Assembly: GCA_964462515.1 (NCBI GenBank)
Contig: CAYWXK010000042.1
Coordinates: forward strand, 1 to 35,540
Origin: CAYWXK01 sp964462515
GTDB lineage: Bacteria > Planctomycetota > Phycisphaerae > Sedimentisphaerales > Anaerobacaceae
Direction: 5' to 3'
DNA: 35,540 nt
Shown here: piece by piece, positions 8,455 through 17,343 of the stretch
How positions within the stretch are numbered: position 1 is the first letter of the stretch
How the letters are laid out: every line of letters starts with the position of its first letter
Notes under the pieces: model-generated
What the model was told of the DNA's origin: nothing
Database searches by the model: none
Seen by the model: only the letters and a program-made list of their open reading frames with translations
Program-made: the position numbers and the translations under genes

Positions 8455-9438
8455 ATGACCAGATACAGGATACAACTTATAGCTCTGGCAGCAGTGGTAA
8501 TGTCGGCTGCAATGGTTTGGGCTGATACCTATCGTTTAGAGCAAGGTAAGGACCTCAAGCTGCTGTCAGCCGAAGATAAATACCTGCTTGCAGTAGCTGA
8601 AACAAAAAAGCTCGTGAACGCGGGCCAGGCCGGGGCTGCCCGCACAGCGTTTGATGAACTCAAAAACGACTTCCCGGAAATTGCAGGGCCTGACCTGGAT
8701 ATCTTTATTAAGGCCGAACTGCTCTTTTGCGAAGGCAAGTTCACTAAGGCGGTTTTTACATACGATAAGCTGCTCACAGATTATCCTGAAAGTCAGCTTC
8801 GCGAAGCAGCTTTAGACAGGCAGTTTGCTATCGGGACGGCCTTTTTGGGCGGCCAGAACAAACAGTTCCTTCGGCTTTTCAAAATAAAAGGATACGCCGA
8901 AGGCATCAGAATTATGGAGAAGATTACCGAGCGGGCCGGCATAGACTCGCCGATAGGGTTAAAGGCGGCCACCGCTGCCGCTAAAAATTATGAAAACAGA
9001 AAAAAATTCGACGAAGCTTATCTTAAATGGCAGGAAATATCGACAGAATGGGATGCAGGACAGCTCGGAAAGGATATGTTGCTTAATATGGCTCGATGCA
9101 AACACGCTGTTTACAGCAGGCATCCTAATCGCGAAAGGCCCTGGTATGATGATTCGAGTTTATTGACCGCAAGAAGCTATTATGAAAGGTTTAAGCTGAC
9201 ATATCCTCAGGATGCCGAAAAAATCGGCGTTGACAAGATATTAAAAGAGATAAACGAGCAATTAGCCGATAAGCAGCTTAATGTCGCTCAGTACTACCAA
9301 AGGACGGGCAATAAACAATCGGCTAATCTGTATTATCAAATGCTAATAAACGATACTAATTGGCAGCAAACCCGGGCTGCTAAAGTGGCAAAACAAATGA
9401 TTGCTCAAAATGCAAGCGGCAGCGAGAAAAACAAATGA
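8455..9438 (+). CDS. TPR outer-membrane assembly protein (BamD/YbgF-like)
   Basis: A 327-residue exported helical-repeat protein. A signal peptide (MTRYRIQLIALAAVVMSAAMVWA) is clear, but there is no lipobox cysteine as in classical BamD. The mature protein consists of TPR-like helix pairs such as AARTAFDELKNDFPEIAGPD, AVFTYDKLLTDYPESQLREA and AQYYQRTGNKQSANLYYQML, the spacing and DYPxS signature seen in BamD/YbgF/YfiO-type proteins. BamD acts in the BAM complex that inserts beta-barrels in the outer membrane; here that role is inferred. A GGGCGGA element lies just upstream of the start. Its TGA stop overlaps the ATG of the lptE-like gene by 4 bp, which implies translational coupling and supports an envelope-assembly role. 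Confidence 0.68.
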   Translation: MTRYRIQLIALAAVVMSAAMVWADTYRLEQGKDLKLLSAEDKYLLAVAETKKLVNAGQAGAARTAFDELKNDFPEIAGPDLDIFIKAELLFCEGKFTKAVFTYDKLLTDYPESQLREAALDRQFAIGTAFLGGQNKQFLRLFKIKGYAEGIRIMEKITERAGIDSPIGLKAATAAAKNYENRKKFDEAYLKWQEISTEWDAGQLGKDMLLNMARCKHAVYSRHPNRERPWYDDSSLLTARSYYERFKLTYPQDAEKIGVDKILKEINEQLADKQLNVAQYYQRTGNKQSANLYYQMLINDTNWQQTRAAKVAKQMIAQNASGSEKNK

Positions 9439-10034
9439 ACAAGAAAGTAAAAAGTAATAGGGTAAAAGTAAAAAATCAAACATTGCAGGGCAACGACAGA
9501 AAGTCTGCTCTTTCATCTTTTACCTTTTGTCTTTTGCCTTTTACCTTTTGCCTTTTTATTTGTTTAGGTTTTTGCGGCTGCAACGGAATCGGAAGTTATT
9601 CCAACGAATCGCTGTTTCCTGCGGATGTCAACACCGTTTGCTTAGAGATGTTTGACAACCGAACCTTTTGGCGTAATGTGGAATATGAATTGTCCGATGC
9701 ACTGGCCAAACGCATCGAGACCGACACTCCTTATAAGATAGTCTCCAGCCGCGACCGTGCCGATACTGTGATAGGCGGGCAAATAATATCAATAACCGAA
9801 TCAGCCCTTTCGCTGGAACGGGAACTGGGCGGCGTCCTTGAAAAAGAGTTGGAAGTGCGAGCAGTAGTCAATTGGAAAAACCTCAAGACCGGTCAACTGT
9901 TGATAGCAAATCGGTCAGTCAGTGCCACAGCGAGCTATTCACCCCTCCAGAAACAGGACTTTGCCTACGCATCGAGCCTCGCAGCAAACAATCTGGCGCG
10001 GAAAATCGTAGAATTGATGGAGAAAAAATGGTAG
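9435..10034 (+). CDS. lptE: LptE-like LPS-assembly lipoprotein
   Basis: A 199-residue protein. After an unusual signal segment, residues about 60-199 match the LptE pattern: VNTVCLEMFDNRTFWRNVEYELSDAL, then IETDTPYKIVSSRDRADTVIGG, the ERELGG turn and KNLKTGQLLI strand. LptE is the outer-membrane lipoprotein that plugs LptD for lipopolysaccharide insertion. The lipobox is weak (GFCGC, Cys about residue 49). The first 45 residues are odd: they are encoded by an imperfect inverted repeat of A-rich and 'cttttaccttttg' words, a type usually found between genes, so the true start could lie further in or the signal may have been built from a repeat. Translation is coupled to the bamD-like gene through an ATGA overlap. 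Confidence 0.65.
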   Translation: MNKKVKSNRVKVKNQTLQGNDRKSALSSFTFCLLPFTFCLFICLGFCGCNGIGSYSNESLFPADVNTVCLEMFDNRTFWRNVEYELSDALAKRIETDTPYKIVSSRDRADTVIGGQIISITESALSLERELGGVLEKELEVRAVVNWKNLKTGQLLIANRSVSATASYSPLQKQDFAYASSLAANNLARKIVELMEKKW

Positions 10035-10129
10035 CAGGCAAGATTATTTCAGGCAAGGATTATGCCCAAACCTGCCCGAATACATAACCTGCTATAAGTG
10101 GGATACAAGGTTAGCGAGAGCAATAAGCT

Positions 10130-12136
10130 ATGGGCTACAGGAAAAATCGAAAAGCCAGTTCGCCACGCAGCGGCCCGCAAAACAAGCTTGGCAAAAAACT
10201 TTCACCTGCGGCTTATAAACGCGGGAGATTCAGCTACCTGATAATTGCGGTCATGCTGTTCACCGCGATGCTGACACTGCAGCAGTGGCGAAAGATAGAT
10301 AACATCCCCTGGAGCGACTTCGAAAAATATCTTAAAAACGGTCAAATCCAGAGTATCGAGATTGGCGAGAACGAAATAGCAGGCAAGTTCAAACCCGGCA
10401 TTCCCACGGCTGGCAGAAAAGCGCCAACTTCCTTCACAGTAGATTATAACCCGCAAGTGGTGGGTGAGGGGCTTTCCAGGATATTGGAAGAAAGCAAAGG
10501 CGAGGTGGAGGTCAAATTCACCAAACAACATGTCTGGCTCTATACGCTGATACAACTGCTATTGCCATTGATTGTGCTGGTTGGATTCTTCTATTTTATG
10601 TTCGTACGCAATATTCGCAGCGGCGCCGGTGGAATGCTAATGTCATTCGGTCGAAGCAAACATCGCGTGCAGGATAAAGACCGGGTCAAGGTTACCTTTA
10701 AGGATGTTGCCGGCGTCGATGAGGCCAAGGAAGAAGTAGCCGAGATAATTGAGTTTTTGAAAAATCCCAAGAAATTTCAGCGATTAGGCGGACGAATTCC
10801 TCGCGGGGTTCTGCTCGTAGGTCCTCCAGGCTGCGGCAAAACTCTTCTTGCGAAAGCAATAGCAGGCGAAGCGGAGGTACCTTTCCTTAGCATATCGGGC
10901 AGCGACTTTGTGGAGATGTTCGTCGGCGTTGGGGCATCGCGTGTGCGCGACCTGTTCAAGCAGGCCAAAGAAAATTCGCCCTGCATTATCTTCCTCGACG
11001 AAGTTGACGCAATCGGGCGTAAACGCAGTGCCGCGTTCGTCAGCGGCGGACACGATGAACGTGAACAAACCCTCAATGCTATTTTAGTTGAGATGGACGG
11101 CTTTGACACGGATGACCAGGTAATTTTAATCGCGGCGACAAATCGCGCAGACATTCTGGACCACGCCCTTACGCGACCGGGACGATTTGACAGGCAAATT
11201 TACGTGCCGCTGCCTGATTTGAAAGGCAGGGTCGAAATTCTGAGGGTTCACGCGAAAAATATAAAATTAGGACCGGATGCCAACCTGGAAAGACTGGCAC
11301 GCGGGACACCTATGTTTAGCGGAGCGGACCTTGCTGCCATTATCAATGAAGCGGCCCTGGCAGCCACTATGGCCAATAAAGATTACGTCGAGACGGCCGA
11401 CCTGGAAGAGGCGAGGGACAAAGTCCGCTGGGGAAGGGCAAAAAAAAGCAGGGTCATCGACCAGAAAGAAAAAGAAATCACAGCTTATCACGAGGCTGGC
11501 CACGCCCTTGTCCAATCGCTATTGAAAGATGCAGACCCGCTGCATAAGGTAAGCATCATTCCTCGCGGGCCGATGGCCGGCGCAACCTTCGCTCTGCCGG
11601 AAAAAGACAGAAACATATTTACGAAAAGATACTGTATGGCCCTTCTGCAGGTATGCTTCGGCGGCAGAATCGCAGAAGAGATATTCTGCGGCGATATTTC
11701 CAGCGGTGCTCAGTCGGATATTCAGCAGTCATCCAACATCGCAAGACAGATGGTTCTAACCTGGGGGATGAGCGGCGAACTTGGTCTAATCAGCTACAGC
11801 CCGGATTTTGCTGTTAAAGACCTCGTATATGTGATACCGGGCGAGAAAGAATACTCAGAGAAAACGGCGGAAACAATCGACAAAGAAGTGAAAAGGATTA
11901 CCGACGAAGCATATCAAAAAGCAAAAGAAGTAATCGAACCAAATAAAGACAAACTCGACCAAATAGCAAAGGCTCTGCTTAAATATGAAACTCTGGATGC
12001 CGACGATGTGAACCTTATTCTGGCAGGTGGCCATCTCGAAAAACCTACGGTTAGCGATTTGTTGGCTGCTGAGCAAGCAAAGGGCAAACAATCGAAGCCT
12101 GAACGAAAGCAAGAGCCGGACATCTCCACCAACTAA
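10130..12136 (+). CDS. ftsH: ATP-dependent zinc metalloprotease FtsH
   Basis: A 668-residue inner-membrane AAA+ protease that degrades damaged membrane proteins and short-lived regulators. The first membrane helix is at about residues 34-52, a periplasmic domain follows, and the second helix lies near 137-158. The AAA domain has Walker A GPPGCGKT (231-238), Walker B IIFLDEVDAIG, and the second region of homology TNRADILDHALTRPGRFDR. The pore motif is FVGVGASRVRD. The zinc protease site is HEAGH (454-458), with the downstream acidic ligand expected in the GDISSGAQSDI block. Length is typical. It is 95 bp downstream of the lptE-like gene and 36 bp before dsbD, on the same strand. The start at 10130 has only a weak ribosome-binding site. 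Confidence 0.97.
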   Translation: MGYRKNRKASSPRSGPQNKLGKKLSPAAYKRGRFSYLIIAVMLFTAMLTLQQWRKIDNIPWSDFEKYLKNGQIQSIEIGENEIAGKFKPGIPTAGRKAPTSFTVDYNPQVVGEGLSRILEESKGEVEVKFTKQHVWLYTLIQLLLPLIVLVGFFYFMFVRNIRSGAGGMLMSFGRSKHRVQDKDRVKVTFKDVAGVDEAKEEVAEIIEFLKNPKKFQRLGGRIPRGVLLVGPPGCGKTLLAKAIAGEAEVPFLSISGSDFVEMFVGVGASRVRDLFKQAKENSPCIIFLDEVDAIGRKRSAAFVSGGHDEREQTLNAILVEMDGFDTDDQVILIAATNRADILDHALTRPGRFDRQIYVPLPDLKGRVEILRVHAKNIKLGPDANLERLARGTPMFSGADLAAIINEAALAATMANKDYVETADLEEARDKVRWGRAKKSRVIDQKEKEITAYHEAGHALVQSLLKDADPLHKVSIIPRGPMAGATFALPEKDRNIFTKRYCMALLQVCFGGRIAEEIFCGDISSGAQSDIQQSSNIARQMVLTWGMSGELGLISYSPDFAVKDLVYVIPGEKEYSEKTAETIDKEVKRITDEAYQKAKEVIEPNKDKLDQIAKALLKYETLDADDVNLILAGGHLEKPTVSDLLAAEQAKGKQSKPERKQEPDISTN

Positions 12137-12172
12137 TGTCATCCTTGTGTCCAATCTATCCTTAAAATAGCT

Positions 12173-14011
12173 ATGGGTAAGTTCACCACTATTACTCTGT
12201 GGGTAATTTCAATCTTAGCTGCTAACAAACCGGCTGCACCACAACCCGTAAATGTTGGCGATGTTAACGACAGCAATGCACCAGTTGAGCTGGTTAGATA
12301 CCAAAACGAATTTTCAACCGCACGGCTTGAGGCTGCACGGACAGGCACACACACCGGCATAGCGGTCATATTCGAAGGAACCAACGACATTCACTACTAT
12401 GCAAAATCAGAAACCGCACCTGCACCAGGATTTGAACTGAAGGTCGAAGCAAAATCAGATGTCTTTGAGTTCGGCAAACCCATCTTTCCCAAATGGCATA
12501 TTTTCATAGATTCCTTAGACAATAAAGTCGAGGTGTATTCAGGCAAATTTACTATATTTATACCTATGAAAGCAGCCGGATCCCCAGCAGAAACTGCCGT
12601 TGTAGAGCGAGGTGATATTGAAGTCAAAATTTCCGGCATAGCCTGCACTGAGTTAGTCTGCCTTCCGCCTTTTGAGAAAATCCTGCGGGCAAGAATCGAC
12701 ATAAGCGACAAGCTACTAAAAGAGATTAGCCTTGAAACGTCTGATGAAAAAACACAGACAGCTAAAGGTGCTGCTTATCCTGCCTGGTTCGCCTTGCTGC
12801 TGGCGTTTATTGCAGGTCTGGCGTTGAATATTATGCCGTGTGTCTGGCCGGTTCTGCCGCTTATCGTAATGCAAGTCGTTAAACACGCAGCGAAAACTGG
12901 AAGTAAAACCGTCGTGATGGGACTTACCTTCTGCTGCGGAATACTGCTATTTTTTGCCTGCCTGGCGGGTGCAAATATCATTCTAAAATTATTCTACGGA
13001 ACAGTTCTGCAATGGGGCGACCAATTTCGAAACCAAATTTTTCTTACAGGGATGGCGCTATTATTGGTGGCATTGGCGATGTCTATGTTTGGAGTATTCT
13101 CGATTATTTTACCTCCCTCAATAGCGGGCAAATCCGCTTCCGGCAAAGGTTACTTTGGAGCTATCGGGATGGGTTTCCTGGCCGCTATTTTGAGCACACC
13201 GTGTGGCTTTGGGGTTTTAGCAGCCTCCTTTGGCTGGGCACAGGCACAAAATTTACCTGTCTCAACAGTGGCGATAATGGTTATTGGGCTTGGAATGGCC
13301 GCTCCTTATGCCATATTAACCTCGCTGCCCGGCCTGCTGAATCGCCTGCCAAAAGCCGGACGATGGATGGAGTTATTTAAGCAGGGTATCGGATTTGTGC
13401 TGCTTGTCATCGCCGTAAAGCTAGTTTCTGCGCTTCCGGAAGTACACAGGATGAATGTATTGTATTTTTCGGTGGTGCTTGCCTTCTGTATCTGGATGTG
13501 GAGTAGCTGGGTCGGTTATAACACTAAAAAGTTGCAGAAATACTTGATAAGAATCGCCGCAGTCACAATAGTAATCGCAGCAGGTTGGATATTTTTGTCA
13601 GCACCTGCCAGGCAGCTTATTGACTGGCAGGATTACAATGCTGATACTATAGAAAATGCTCTGGCAGAAGGCAGGCCGGTCCTGATTAAATTCACCGCAA
13701 AGTGGTGTCTGGCCTGCCAGGCAGCAGAAAAGATGGTTTACTCTCGCGAAGATATTGTTAATCTAATCGAGCAAAAGGGCATCCTGGCAATTAAGGCAGA
13801 CACAACAGAAAAAGATTTCCCTGCCACGATTGCATTAAGAAATGTTTATAATGAGCCTGGCGTGCCGGTTAGTATTCTTTATACGCCGGGCCGGAAAGAA
13901 TCAATCAGGTGGCACGGCTTTTTGTTTGCAGACCAGCTCGAAAAATCTTTAAGTAACCTGACCGACAGGAGACAAAATGGCGAAAAAGCCAAAGACAAAG
14001 ATAAAAGTTGA
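12173..14011 (+). CDS. dsbD: Thiol:disulfide interchange protein DsbD
   Basis: A 612-residue membrane protein that passes reducing electrons from cytosolic thioredoxin to the periplasm. All three DsbD parts are present. The N-terminal periplasmic domain carries the cysteine pair Cys158/Cys163 in ACTELVCLPP. The multi-helix core has the two conserved membrane cysteines in LNIMPCVWPVLPL and LSTPCGFGVLA. The C-terminal thioredoxin-like domain has the active site WCLAC (Cys512/Cys515). A short signal peptide opens the protein. It follows ftsH by 36 bp, and its last 35 bp overlap the nth gene. The envelope context fits a role in supplying reductant for outer-membrane or cytochrome maturation. Confidence 0.93.
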   Translation: MGKFTTITLWVISILAANKPAAPQPVNVGDVNDSNAPVELVRYQNEFSTARLEAARTGTHTGIAVIFEGTNDIHYYAKSETAPAPGFELKVEAKSDVFEFGKPIFPKWHIFIDSLDNKVEVYSGKFTIFIPMKAAGSPAETAVVERGDIEVKISGIACTELVCLPPFEKILRARIDISDKLLKEISLETSDEKTQTAKGAAYPAWFALLLAFIAGLALNIMPCVWPVLPLIVMQVVKHAAKTGSKTVVMGLTFCCGILLFFACLAGANIILKLFYGTVLQWGDQFRNQIFLTGMALLLVALAMSMFGVFSIILPPSIAGKSASGKGYFGAIGMGFLAAILSTPCGFGVLAASFGWAQAQNLPVSTVAIMVIGLGMAAPYAILTSLPGLLNRLPKAGRWMELFKQGIGFVLLVIAVKLVSALPEVHRMNVLYFSVVLAFCIWMWSSWVGYNTKKLQKYLIRIAAVTIVIAAGWIFLSAPARQLIDWQDYNADTIENALAEGRPVLIKFTAKWCLACQAAEKMVYSREDIVNLIEQKGILAIKADTTEKDFPATIALRNVYNEPGVPVSILYTPGRKESIRWHGFLFADQLEKSLSNLTDRRQNGEKAKDKDKS

Positions 14012-14657
14012 TAAGACTGAGGCGGCCAACCGCGTTAAAAAGATTTACCCGATACTGGAGAAGGCTTACCCAGATGCAAAAACCGCACTCGATTTTAGGA
14101 ATCCATTGGAACTATTGATTGCGACAATTCTCTCGGCTCAATGCACAGATGTCCGCGTCAATATGATGACAAAGGATTTATTCAAAAAATATAAATCCGC
14201 CGCCGACTGGATAAAAGCCGACATAAAACAAATTGAGTCGGACATAAAAAGCACCGGCTTTTACCACAATAAAGCACTCAGTATCAAAGGCGCCTGCACA
14301 AAGATTACCGAGCAATTTGGCGGCAAAGTCCCCGATACAATGGAAGAGCTTTTGCAGCTTCCAGGCGTAGGCAGAAAAACGGCTAATGTAGTATTAGGCA
14401 ACGCCTTCGGTAAGCCCGCTATTGCCTGCGATACTCACGTTATCCGGCTCTCTCGGCGTCTTGGACTTTCCGAAAATACCGATCCTGTAAAGATCGAATT
14501 CGATTTGGCCGAAATTGTGCCGGAAAAAAACTGGACATTTTTTGGCAATATGCTGATTCTTCACGGACGAAACATCTGTGAGGCTCGTAAACCTCGCTGT
14601 CCAGACTGTCCGATTGCAAAATTTTGTCCTTCTGCAAATAAACCGGCTTTATGGTAA
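13977..14657 (+). CDS. nth: Endonuclease III (DNA glycosylase/AP lyase)
   Basis: A 226-residue base-excision repair enzyme that removes oxidised pyrimidines and cleaves abasic sites. The helix-hairpin-helix reads LPGVGRKTANVV with the catalytic Lys134; the catalytic Asp152 is in CDTHVIRLSRRL. The 4Fe-4S loop near the C-terminus has the exact C-x6-C-x2-C-x5-C spacing (CEARKPRCPDCPIAKFC). Length is slightly above the usual 210-215 because of a short Lys-rich N-terminus. The start overlaps the end of dsbD by 35 bp and is preceded by CAGGAG, so it is probably translated from the same transcript. Confidence 0.96.
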   Translation: MAKKPKTKIKVDKTEAANRVKKIYPILEKAYPDAKTALDFRNPLELLIATILSAQCTDVRVNMMTKDLFKKYKSAADWIKADIKQIESDIKSTGFYHNKALSIKGACTKITEQFGGKVPDTMEELLQLPGVGRKTANVVLGNAFGKPAIACDTHVIRLSRRLGLSENTDPVKIEFDLAEIVPEKNWTFFGNMLILHGRNICEARKPRCPDCPIAKFCPSANKPALW

Positions 14658-14680
14658 AACCTGAAAGGAGATTTTCCCTT

Positions 14681-15370
14681 ATGATGGAAATCACTGAAAG
14701 CCCTGTTAAGGACCTCTGGCGGATATTCAGAATAATGGCCGAGTTTGTCGAAGGTTTTGATGAACTTTCAACCGTTGGGCCGGCTGTATCTATTTTTGGC
14801 TCAGCCCGTGCGAAGCCTGAAACCCGCTACTGTAAACTTGCCGAACAAACCGCTTACGAAATTGCAAAGGCCGGCTTTGCCGTGATAACCGGCGGCGGCG
14901 GCGGAATTATGGAAGCCGCCAACAAAGGCGCCGCCGAAGCGGGCGGCAAAAGTATCGGCCTCAACATCGAATTGCCGATAGAGCAAATCCCGAACGATTA
15001 CCAGAATTTCTCATTGCATTTTAGATACTTTTTTTGCCGCAAGGTGATGTTCCTCAAATACGCCCACGGTTTTATAATTTTCCCAGGCGGCTACGGCACG
15101 ATGGACGAGTTCACCGAAGCTATAGTTTTGATTCAGACACTGCGACAGGCATACTTTCCCGTAATTTTGATGAGCAGCGACTACTGGAATGGATTGACTA
15201 CGTGGATGAGAGAAAAAATGCTCGGCGAGCATCAGTTTATTGCCCCCGGAGACTTAAACGTCTTCACCGTGGTTGATGACCCGAAAGTCGCGGTAAAAAT
15301 CATAAGTGACTTCAGGGAATCCCGCGGCCGCATCGGCATAACTATGCCCCCAGGAATGAGAAAAGCGTAA
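14681..15370 (+). CDS. LOG family (TIGR00730-type) Rossmann-fold protein
   Basis: A 229-residue cytosolic protein of the lysine-decarboxylase-like/LOG fold. The signatures are SIFGSARAKPE at the first strand, ITGGGGGIMEAANKGA, and the family hallmark PGGYGTMDEFTE. Plant and some bacterial LOG proteins release cytokinin bases from nucleotide monophosphates; other members hydrolyse nucleotides such as AMP, so the substrate here is open. I choose the ATG at 14681, which has AAAGGAG about ten bases upstream; an in-frame ATG at 14651 overlaps the nth stop and cannot be excluded. It is the last gene of the plus-strand run. Confidence 0.85.
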   Translation: MMEITESPVKDLWRIFRIMAEFVEGFDELSTVGPAVSIFGSARAKPETRYCKLAEQTAYEIAKAGFAVITGGGGGIMEAANKGAAEAGGKSIGLNIELPIEQIPNDYQNFSLHFRYFFCRKVMFLKYAHGFIIFPGGYGTMDEFTEAIVLIQTLRQAYFPVILMSSDYWNGLTTWMREKMLGEHQFIAPGDLNVFTVVDDPKVAVKIISDFRESRGRIGITMPPGMRKA

Positions 15371-15374
15371 AAAA

Positions 15375-15414
15375 GTAGATGCGTAGATGCGTAAATGCGT
15401 AGATTAGTAAATGA
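15375..15414. repeat. Short tandem repeat, 8-bp period
   Basis: Five units follow each other: GTAGATGC twice, then GTAAATGC, GTAGATTA and GTAAATGA. The array lies in the convergent spacer between the LOG-family gene and the radical SAM gene. No hairpin terminator is visible in this 78-bp spacer. Confidence 0.6.
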
Positions 15415-15448
15415 GTTCACAGTTATACGCACCTATACATATACCCAT

Positions 15449-17245
15449 TCACATGTTTCCGGTTCGCTCCATCGCTTTTTCAAAATGCTCAAGCAAATAC
15501 TTTTTCTCCGGTCCGCCGAGATGCTCCCACGGCAGAATCCCATCAGCGTCAAACTGCTTTTGTGCGATTGTTTCAACATCCATTCCAAATTTTTCAAAAG
15601 CCTTTTGCCAGAGTGTATAATCGAAACACTCATCCCACAAATCAAACTTTGCGCCGTTTCTCCATGCTTGTTCAATTACATCGCCCAATCGTCTGTTGCC
15701 ACGACCGATAGCTGACTCGAGTATGCTGCGGTTGATATTGTGGAACTTAAAGTGCAGAAAATTTGCCCTAAGTTTTTTCTTCTCATCAAGTATCAACTGC
15801 CTTGCCTGCTCAAAATACTCTGTTGGTTTCTGACCGAGCCAGCCGAACGGCGTATGCGGCTTAGGGACAAGCCAGCTTACGGTAATGTTTATCTCGCCTG
15901 TCCTGCTGTCAACTTGTCTTCGCAAAGTCGCTAATCGAAACGATATATCCACAATCTGCTTTACATCCTCTTCCGTTTCGCCTGGCAGCCCGACCATAAA
16001 GTATAACTTAAATTTTTGCCAGCCGGCCTGGTATGCCGCCTCCACCGCAGCAAACAAATCCTCATCTTTGAGCGGCTTATTAATAATCTGTCGCAATTTC
16101 TCGTTTGCCGACTCGACAGCAATTGTAAGGCCGCTTTTTCTTACCGAAGTCAGCAACTCAGGAAGTAATTTTAACTGGCGGTCAACACGCAGACTTGGCA
16201 CAGACACCCCAACATACTTATCCTGGAAATATCCCTGTAGGCCGGTGATTAACTGTTCGAGCTCTGGATAATCAGCACTCGACAAACTCAACAGCCCAAT
16301 TGTGTCAAGTCCTGTCGCATGGTAGCATTGCTTTGCAATATCTATTATTTTCTCGACACTGCGATAGCGAACAGGTCTTCTGCAAAAACTTGCCTGGCAG
16401 AATCGGCATCGGCCCGGACAGCCGCGCATAATCTCAATACTGACCCGCTCCTGGATGGCTTCTACAAATGGCACTATCGGACGAAGCGGCACAGCAGCAT
16501 TTTCAAAATCCGAAACGCCTGCAGTTTCAAATTGCCTCGGCAGGTCCGACAAAGTCGGCTCAAAAGATTTTATCTTCGCTCCATCATATTCAAATCTGTA
16601 GAAGGCAGGGACATAGGCCCACTTGAATTTTCTCGCAGCCTCCAGCAAAAATTCCTTCTTTGTCGCACCGGCAATCTTTGCCTGTTTGAATAGTTCTATC
16701 AGTTCAACTACTGCTTCCTCTCCTTCGCCTAACAAAAATAAATCGATGAACGCAGCCATCGGCTCGCAACAGACCGCCTGTCCGCCGCCGGCAATAACAA
16801 TCGGCTCATCTTCGCTGCGGTCGGCGCTGCGGATTTTAATTCCGCCGAGGTCGAGCATATTAAGCACATTGGTATAGCAAAGCTCGTTCGTTAAACTAAA
16901 GCCAACAATATCAAAACTTTTCAGCGCTGCTTTCGATTCCAGACTAAAAAGTGGAATATCTTTCTGTCGCAAAACCTTTTCAGCATCAATCCAGGGTGCA
17001 AAAACCCGCTCAGCCGCTACGCCATCGATACTGTTGATAACATCATAAATAATCGCAAGGCCCGGATATGACATCGCCACTTCATAGACATCGGGAAAGC
17101 ACAACGCAACAGTGGCTTCACAATGCGTCAGGTTCTTTTTGATTTGGTTTATCTCGCCTCCGATGTATCTTGCGGGCCTGCGAACAAAAGGCAAAAACTC
17201 TCGCTCAACCCTTTCAGTCAATATCGATACCTCTTTTTTATTCAT
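15449..17245 (-). CDS. B12-binding radical SAM protein, TIGR03960-like
   Basis: A 598-residue cytosolic Fe-S enzyme. The N-terminal third (to about residue 230) is a cobalamin-binding-like Rossmann domain, including TVALCFPDVYEVAMSYPGLA, DIVGFSLTNEL and IAGGGQAVCCEP. The radical SAM core begins at SIEIMRGCPGRCRFC with the cluster ligands Cys276, Cys280 and Cys283 (C-x3-C-x2-C). Later blocks GLTIAVESANEKLRQIIN, KLYFMVGLPGETEED and TVSWLVPKPHTPFGW fit the family I know as TIGR03960. In many bacteria this protein is followed by or fused to a DUF2344 (TIGR03936) domain; no such partner is seen in this window. The reaction is not established. It is divergent from apbE, sharing a 98-bp AT-rich spacer. 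Confidence 0.85.
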   Translation of the reverse strand: MNKKEVSILTERVEREFLPFVRRPARYIGGEINQIKKNLTHCEATVALCFPDVYEVAMSYPGLAIIYDVINSIDGVAAERVFAPWIDAEKVLRQKDIPLFSLESKAALKSFDIVGFSLTNELCYTNVLNMLDLGGIKIRSADRSEDEPIVIAGGGQAVCCEPMAAFIDLFLLGEGEEAVVELIELFKQAKIAGATKKEFLLEAARKFKWAYVPAFYRFEYDGAKIKSFEPTLSDLPRQFETAGVSDFENAAVPLRPIVPFVEAIQERVSIEIMRGCPGRCRFCQASFCRRPVRYRSVEKIIDIAKQCYHATGLDTIGLLSLSSADYPELEQLITGLQGYFQDKYVGVSVPSLRVDRQLKLLPELLTSVRKSGLTIAVESANEKLRQIINKPLKDEDLFAAVEAAYQAGWQKFKLYFMVGLPGETEEDVKQIVDISFRLATLRRQVDSRTGEINITVSWLVPKPHTPFGWLGQKPTEYFEQARQLILDEKKKLRANFLHFKFHNINRSILESAIGRGNRRLGDVIEQAWRNGAKFDLWDECFDYTLWQKAFEKFGMDVETIAQKQFDADGILPWEHLGGPEKKYLLEHFEKAMERTGNM

Positions 17246-17343
17246 AGCGTCATTATAAATTGATTATTGATTATTTTCTATTTATTATTGTTTGATTATC
17301 CGTCGGTTACGCTGAATCGGGATTGCCAAACAAAAGGTTTTAT

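Noticed and set aside
15375..15414. CRISPR-like array in the 8-bp tandem repeat
   Set aside because: Units are 8 bp with no spacers; a simple tandem repeat.
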